A stretch of 6,916 nt of DNA from an uncultured Lachnospiraceae bacterium (lineage in GTDB: Bacteria; Bacillota; Clostridia; Lachnospirales; Lachnospiraceae). Below the pieces are notes generated by a model. That model made no database searches. It saw nothing but the letters and a program-made list of their open reading frames with translations, and had not been told where the DNA came from. This document shows positions 6,001 to 6,916 of the stretch, one piece after another. Positions within the stretch are counted from its first letter, which is position 1. The number at the start of each line of letters is the position of its first letter. The stretch is from assembly GCA_910578085.1 (NCBI GenBank), contig CAJTPM010000082.1:1-6916 (forward strand). Reading direction: 5' to 3'. The translations under genes were made by a program, and so were the position numbers.

Positions 6001-6857
6001 GAGAGGGTGTTGTCTGTCTTCTGTAAATCGCCTTCCTCGTCTATGTACCAGGAGGCTGAGGGGCCGATCACGGTCACGTAGGAAGCCTTTCCTGTCTCTA
6101 CGTCCGCCTGCTTTTCGCTGCCCGCTTTTCCTGCATCTGCCGGGCCACCGGTTTCTCCTGTGCTCTCTTCCGCTGCAGGCACTTCCCCGGTCAGGTAGGT
6201 CCGGCTGTACGCGTCGTAGGCGACCAGCTCCCCGTAGTCCTCCTCTTCCGCTTCCGGGTAATAGTTTTCCGGCTCCCGGAGTATGGGATCGTTGCCGGAG
6301 ACGTCCTCGAGGATATCATTGCCGGAGACGCTGGTGTCTGATGCATCCGCTTCTGTTTTCCCGGAGTTATCTGCACCGCTGTTTACAGCACCATTCGTAC
6401 CGTCATCTTTTCCGGCACTGTCTTGATCCGTTTCCGTATCCGCAGCACTGCCGCCGGAAGGATCCGTTCCGGGATCTTTCCCTTCCTCTTTTCCGGTATC
6501 CGGTTTCTCCTCTGTATCCGGCTTTTTGTCATCCGTATTTTGACCGCCGGCGCCTTCTTTCTCTGTATTCTCTGTACCCTCTATGTTCTCTCCGCCGGCC
6601 TCTTCCTTCTTATCACCGCCGGTGTTTTCCTTCTTATCGTTTCCATCCGGCGTACCGGTATCCTGGGTACCGCCGTCATCTCCGGCAGTGCTGCCGGTTT
6701 CCTCCCCCGCACTGCCCGTATTTTCCTGCACGGTCCTCACTGCGCCGGCGTTTTTCTCCTCCGCACGCACCGCCACGGCCGCGCCGTCCTGCAGCACCAT
6801 GATGAGCGCCAGCAGGAAGCTGAGCGCTCTTAACTGCCATCTTCGTCTTTTACCCAT
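1..6857 (-). CDS. Giant secreted YD-repeat (RHS/WapA-like) surface protein, C-terminus cut by the window edge
   Basis: One frame runs from ATG at 6857-6855 to base 3 (residue 2285, Tyr) with two further bases of the next codon and no stop. The start is secure: a GGGAGGA ribosome binding site lies 7 bases upstream and an in-frame TGA at 6881-6879 excludes an earlier start. Order of parts: signal peptide, acidic linker, WapA-like beta-rich domain, DNRLRE module, unassigned region, LysM-like segment, DUF6531, acidic insertion, 57 YD repeats. From the known family, DUF6531 and YD repeats form a closed beta-shell that stores a C-terminal effector; the signal peptide implies Sec export to the Gram-positive surface. 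No LPXTG motif, SLH domain, RHS-core end motif or toxin domain is present in the visible part, so its target and activity are unknown. WapA of Bacillus is the closest named architecture I recognise, but the similarity is at domain level and no symbol is assigned. No frameshift or internal stop was found. Confidence 0.96.
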   Translation of the reverse strand, partial: MGKRRRWQLRALSFLLALIMVLQDGAAVAVRAEEKNAGAVRTVQENTGSAGEETGSTAGDDGGTQDTGTPDGNDKKENTGGDKKEEAGGENIEGTENTEKEGAGGQNTDDKKPDTEEKPDTGKEEGKDPGTDPSGGSAADTETDQDSAGKDDGTNGAVNSGADNSGKTEADASDTSVSGNDILEDVSGNDPILREPENYYPEAEEEDYGELVAYDAYSRTYLTGEVPAAEESTGETGGPADAGKAGSEKQADVETGKASYVTVIGPSASWYIDEEGDLQKTDNTLSTGAMARYALGSLRYENGNGPMAVSLPEKLSESEGIYIYASGHTLELLPEDGDFTRSLTADNAIRYSDVFPGIDYQYTVLGDSLKEDVILLEETDRNTFSYLLRTDGLEAAIEDNQVILYEDSKEEPVYFLEAPEMEDAAGEMSFAVKLSLKETEEDTYRITVEADKDWLSAEERVYPVRIDPTAVNVGPSAFTFACAEEGSPRSVIGDNGYPFVGYDDGEVSGTYKGFGTRHLNCRTYMKIDYDFSALMAEAEITGASLSVTQKTGWSKGKSQFGLYRVTEDWDPGRLSWNSQLTLGRSFVDAKPSTTRGKSITYDVTDAVAGWINGENPNYGFVMKAETEKSGDSDAGKMQCEVFYNRSSSSYGPKLVVSWTGVLTDLANLDINDLTVEVEPILSDSISGGSTTLSVLAEGISQAGSKVTYTLVPDGGGKTVQAADALVYPDSDLYRADYPEARENKGRRYNWQGDTGSLRTDVVYHVEATAEGKDLVTGEPAKSEVKTSDTFLIYEEKLIDVLPRIADHYGVDINTILKDNDMPDMLCVQGDRIFIRNPQTAEPYSNLEIDYDLQALIDGLLRGRGTHCMFGFEPVNLNTGSFYMTQEDASLTDIGGTFSLERNYSSVGAYYGNVFGAGWASPYSENLSFLGDGRVLYSAADGMVLPFEGGTIMTAEEAGDTEENSASADENIPAGEADAADGEIDAADGDSAGKSSTPAGENAGEGGTPTDKSAPAGEAAASQTDEADAEEGESTPAAENNAARSSRSGGWKAPEGYDYTLEQTEEGWEVTDPSGAVHGFDAFGLLKTIADIHGNVTELVYDTDFHLCAIVTPSGKVFSVQMDEKQRIAGITLPDGSQITYTYDGNNDLVKVTYGDGTYRSYQYDSAHHMTSWQDENGTTVVENTYDEKGRVTSQKDANGNVAKLSYSGNSTTTTDNNGNATVYTYDSMMRTTEVKYADGKTERFAYDSNGYLSAKTDEAGNTTRYENDGKGRVIKETRADGAVKTMSYDSAGQILTESDFSGNVTTYTYDEHENAVKVTDGSGRSIVCAYDELNRRTSLTDGNGNTTTYHYEGTEAVPASVTDGDGYTTAYTYDAMNRMLTETDALGHVKKYTYNKRGWNISETDGEGGTEIITFDKVGNVTAITDKNGKKAVFTYDGVYNLTGGKDALGNTLTYTYDGNYNILSETDAQGNTITYEYDSRDRLVKETDALGNVQSYEYDANGNLTGYTDKRGVKTGFSYDTVLNKPLTKTDAKGNTTAYQYDKDGRVTGVTYADGTTVSYTYDGAGRLSSQTDQKGLVTSLSYDSAGNLSAVQDDESRKYTYSYNGRNQITGETDPLGYTFSYGYDGAGNLSSATDQNGNRTAYAFDKADRLITVLDALEGKTSYAYDKMGNLLTVTDPEGAVTTYEYDAIGELTKAVNALGGETQFVYDSLGQITQITDAGQGLTTYRYDALGRIVSSTDVLGRETQQSFDAAGNLLKVVCPNGDTEYFRYDSLGNLVCSRDRAGLTTYFTYDEMGRLVKAFDNADNEMTYAYDERGALTEQKDVIGRTAAYEYDIFGRIVKSTGIDTAETSYVYNTRDDLVEIVDAEGKSTAYAYDGAGNLVKTTEPGEAVYQYSYDALNRLAKKVNPLGAETTYAYNKNSSLTAVTDGNGVETGYVYDALQRPVAYIDGNGGKTAYLYDAMDRLLSITTPEGNKESYTYDKAGRIRSITDPNGLTTSYSYDLMDNLVKEVSPLNAVTSYTYDKHDIVTGKTDAKGNLTAYEVDLNGLVKSLTNPDGGVYTYSYDKVHRLTGITTPLGLNKTFTYDARGNITQSVDSLGRKESYTYDIMHRVQTAENALGGVSSYSYDIRGNMAGYTDALGYTTQYTWNLIDDLTAATDPEGKITAVGYDKEGHITSINRPGERITGYAYDNNYNLTGITDPKGYLYERSYDKDDRLTGTKNPLAETEKYTYDAGSRLTAFTDRMNLTERYTWGNHNNLTSKTATGGEKTNYGYDILGNLIY
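3..3626 (-). repeat. YD/RHS repeat array: 57 countable repeats of about 21 residues (63 bp), array continues off the left edge
   Basis: From Asp1101 to Asp2278 the repeat Asp (or its substitute) recurs 57 times, 56 intervals over 1177 residues. The consensus is roughly Y-x-YD-x-x-G-R/N-L-x-x-x-T-D-x-x-G-N-x-x-x. A more degenerate unit (FDAFGLLKTIADIHGN, from residue 1079) precedes these. Fifty-two intervals are exactly 21 residues; units 4, 13 and 21 have 22 and unit 6 has 19. Units 22 to 57 are in perfect register. Variants at the YD position include YSYSG (unit 6), YENDG (9), YHYEG (13), YTYNK (15), YEVDL (46), YTWN (51) and YTWG (56). In known structures such repeats form a spiralling beta-sheet shell. 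On the plus strand the array shows as recurring tcgta/tcata words, the complement of the Tyr-Asp codons. Copies are divergent at DNA level, with only short exact matches. Confidence 0.95.
3627..3710 (-). other. Lead-in strands from DUF6531 to the YD repeats (residues 1050-1077)
   Basis: WKAPEGYDYTLEQTEEGW followed by EVTDPSGAVHG is the conventional bridge of RHS proteins: a G-Y-x-Y-x-L strand, then a W/Y-x-V/L-T-D-x-x-G strand, then H-G-F-D-A-F-G-L-L, which begins the first degenerate repeat. Its presence straight after the acidic block is the main evidence that the block is an insertion and not the end of one domain and the start of an unrelated one. Confidence 0.7.
3711..4010 (-). other. 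Acidic Ala/Glu/Gly-rich insertion between DUF6531 and the repeat lead-in (residues 950-1049)
   Basis: One hundred residues of low complexity, almost all Ala, Glu, Asp, Gly, Ser, Thr and Pro with no aromatic residue, separate LPFEGG of DUF6531 from WKAPEGYDYTLEQ. In usual RHS proteins these two segments are close together, since the strand after DG-x-x-x-F runs into a G-Y-x-x-P-x-G turn; the block therefore reads as a long disordered loop inserted at that turn. Short internal echoes are visible (EADAADGEIDAADGD; STPAGENAGEGGTPTDKSAPAGE). Its composition resembles the linker after the signal peptide but is richer in Ala. A strand-swapped frame gives an apparent 118-residue Ser/Ala/Pro-rich open frame on the plus strand, which is a shadow. 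Confidence 0.82.
4011..4244 (-). other. DUF6531 RHS entry domain (residues 872-949)
   Basis: The motif EPVNLNTGSFYMTQEDASL (from residue 872) followed by GGTFSLERNYSS, GNVFGAGWASPYSENLSF and GDGRVLYSADGMVLPFEGG is the standard start of the RHS cassette: D/E-P-V-N-x-x-T-G, then L-x-R-x-Y-x-S, then F-G-x-G-W, then DG-x-V-x-F. In the known family this domain lies at the N-terminal end of the YD-repeat shell. The short stretch before it (residues 838-871, ending in GRGTHCMFGF) contains an LEIDYDLQALIDGLLRGRG segment that looks like a connector helix. The domain is intact up to Gly949, where an insertion interrupts its run into the repeats. Confidence 0.88.
4347..4490 (-). other. LysM-like segment (about residues 790-837)
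   Basis: The stretch FLIYEEKLIDVLPRIADHYG followed by VDINTILKDNDM and CVQGDRIFIRNP follows the LysM pattern. It has an entry strand, a helix with I-A-x-x-Y-G-V, a second helix D-I-N-T-I-L-K-x-N, and a final strand L-x-x-G-D-x-I-x-I-x-x-P. Tyr808-Gly-Val, Asn819 and Gly829-Asp830 fall at the usual conserved places. LysM domains bind N-acetylglucosamine polymers such as peptidoglycan, so this could anchor the protein to the wall. The entry strand is degenerate (LPRIAD instead of the usual T-L-W-x-I-A), so it may be structural only. Confidence 0.6.
4500..4883 (-). other. Unassigned, probably Ig-like beta region (residues 659-786)
   Basis: I do not recognise a named family here. The segment opens with a Leu/Asp-rich connector (TDLANLDINDLTVEVEPIL), continues with alternating strands such as GSTTLSVLAEG and SKVTYTLVPDGGG, and ends with DVVYHVEATAEGKDLVTGE before the LysM-like segment. 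The pattern of short alternating polar/hydrophobic strands separated by Gly/Asp turns is compatible with an Ig-like or similar beta-sandwich spacer domain. A Tyr/Arg/Asp-rich middle (YPDSDLYRADYPEARENKG) is distinctive and could be a useful probe for homologues. Confidence 0.45.
4884..5450 (-). other. DNRLRE-type module (residues 470-658)
   Basis: The region carries a recognisable DNRLRE-family signature. Near residues 514-525 there is a strand with an arginine-containing RTYMKIDYDFS motif. It is followed by TEDWDPGRLSWNSQ (W569, W576), ITYDVTDAVAGWING (residues 599-613), NPNYGFVMKAE (615-625) and GPKLVVSW ending at W658. The paired tryptophans, the D-V-T-x-x-V-x-x-W strand and the NYGF strand are diagnostic of this beta-sandwich family, which is found in secreted bacterial proteins and related to carbohydrate-binding modules. 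A role in binding cell-wall or extracellular glycans is possible but not shown by the sequence. Confidence 0.8.
5451..6092 (-). other. WapA-like beta-rich domain preceding DNRLRE (residues 256-469)
   Basis: This segment has the hallmarks of the domain found ahead of DNRLRE modules in WapA-like and other secreted Firmicutes proteins. In order it shows an IRYSDVFPGIDYQYTVLGDS stretch followed by LKEDVILLEE, then FSYLLRTDGLEA, then ADKDWLSAEERVYPVRIDPT, whose YPV-IDPT ending (residues 463-469) is the typical junction into the next module. Alternating hydrophobic residues suggest mostly beta structure. No catalytic motif is evident. Assignment rests on recall of these motifs rather than an alignment; the boundaries are approximate. 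Confidence 0.7.
6093..6761 (-). other. Acidic low-complexity linker (residues 33-255)
   Basis: About 220 residues directly after the signal peptide are dominated by Gly, Glu, Asp, Thr, Lys, Ser and Asn with very few aromatic or long hydrophobic residues. A short internal echo is visible as KKPDTEEKPDTGK, which at DNA level is a near-repeat of the bases encoding K-P-D-T at an 18-base offset. Composition implies an extended, disordered, strongly acidic segment. Such linkers commonly sit between the signal peptide and folded modules of clostridial surface proteins and probably act as a spacer through or above the cell wall. From about residue 192 to 225 it contains more Tyr and Glu (for example ENYYPEAEEEDYGELVAYD), which may be a short ordered patch. 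Confidence 0.8.
6288..6329 (-). repeat. Two VSGND motifs within the linker (residues 177-181 and 186-190)
   Basis: The pentapeptide VSGND occurs twice, nine residues apart (S-VSGND-ILED-VSGND-P). The coding DNA is nearly identical: plus-strand 6288-6302 and 6315-6329 match at 14 of 15 bases, offset 27 bases. From memory, VSGN/ISGN-type repeats recur in secreted proteins of Lachnospiraceae. Their function is not established to my knowledge. They serve here mainly as a taxonomic hint. Confidence 0.7.
6762..6857 (-). other. Sec signal peptide (residues 1-32)
   Basis: The N-terminus has the three classical parts. A basic n-region (MGKRRRWQLR, with K3, R4, R5, R6 and R10) is followed by a hydrophobic core (ALSFLLALIMVL, residues 11-22) and a polar/small-residue c-region ending V-R-A at 30-32. 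Cleavage after Ala32 fits the -3/-1 rule (Val30, Ala32) and leaves a mature protein beginning Glu-Glu-Lys. There is no lipobox Cys at the junction, so this is a type I peptidase substrate rather than a lipoprotein. The exact cleavage site is inferred by eye. Confidence 0.88.
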
Positions 6858-6864
6858 CGTGTTT

Positions 6865-6871
6865 TCCTCCC
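6865..6871 (-). promoter_or_regulatory. Shine-Dalgarno site of the giant gene
   Basis: The minus strand reads GGGAGGA here, a near-perfect match to the anti-Shine-Dalgarno complement. Seven bases (AAACACG) separate it from the ATG at 6857. This strong, well-spaced site fixes the start of translation and fits a Firmicute host. Confidence 0.9.
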
Positions 6872-6874
6872 TAT

Positions 6875-6914
6875 ATTGTCAAGTGATTTTCCTTAAAAAA
6901 TCAAGGAATTTATA
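6875..6914 (-). promoter_or_regulatory. AT-rich leader with weak promoter-like hexamers
   Basis: Reading the minus strand, TATAAA at 6914-6909 could be a -10 box, which would place the transcript start near 6902 and the -35 box beyond the window. An alternative is TTGATT at 6904-6899 with GACAAT at 6880-6875 (18-base spacer), but that would start transcription on top of the ribosome binding site. A TTGACA at 6882-6877 matches the -35 consensus exactly, but its -10 would overlap the start codon. None is convincing alone; the AT-rich stretch is compatible with a promoter just upstream of or at the window edge. Confidence 0.25.
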
Positions 6915-6916
6915 GT

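Noticed and set aside
6191..6833. Overlapping open frames on both strands over the N-terminal linker, including a hydrophobic plus-strand frame (6423-6833) that resembles a membrane protein.
   Set aside because: The apparent hydrophobicity comes from reading the complement of Glu/Lys/Asp codons as Phe/Leu/Ile/Val. The frames sit opposite a signal peptide and linker with a strong ribosome binding site on the minus strand.

Overview
The window is almost entirely one gene. A single reading frame on the minus strand starts at an ATG at 6857 and stays open to the left edge, giving 2285 complete codons with no stop. It encodes a very large secreted YD-repeat (RHS/WapA-type) surface protein that is cut off at its C-terminal side. 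Only the 59 bases from 6858 to 6916 lie outside the gene. They are AT-rich and hold the ribosome binding site and possible promoter elements.

Domain order from the N-terminus (right to left on the map): Sec signal peptide (residues 1-32); acidic, Gly/Thr/Asp/Glu-rich linker with two VSGND motifs (33-255); a beta-rich domain of the type preceding DNRLRE modules in WapA-like proteins (256-469); a DNRLRE-type module (470-658); an unassigned, probably Ig-like stretch (659-786); a LysM-like segment (about 790-837); a DUF6531 RHS entry domain (872-949); a 100-residue acidic low-complexity insertion (950-1049); then a lead-in and 57 countable YD repeats (about 1078-2285) that continue past the window edge. 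The last 36 repeats are in exact 21-residue register.

The organism is most likely a Gram-positive Firmicute, probably a gut-type Lachnospiraceae/Clostridia member. The reasons are the strong GGGAGGA ribosome binding site, an AT-rich leader before a moderately GC-rich gene, the KRRR-type signal peptide, the WapA-like plus DNRLRE architecture, and the VSGND motifs, which I associate from memory with secreted Lachnospiraceae proteins. The genus cannot be fixed from this window.

In known families, DUF6531 plus YD repeats builds a hollow beta-shell that encloses a variable C-terminal domain, often a toxin, with an immunity gene just downstream. Here the RHS-associated core, any toxin tip and any immunity gene would lie left of base 1. 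A polymorphic-toxin role is therefore inferred from the family, not seen. The plus-strand open frames are antisense shadows of this gene.
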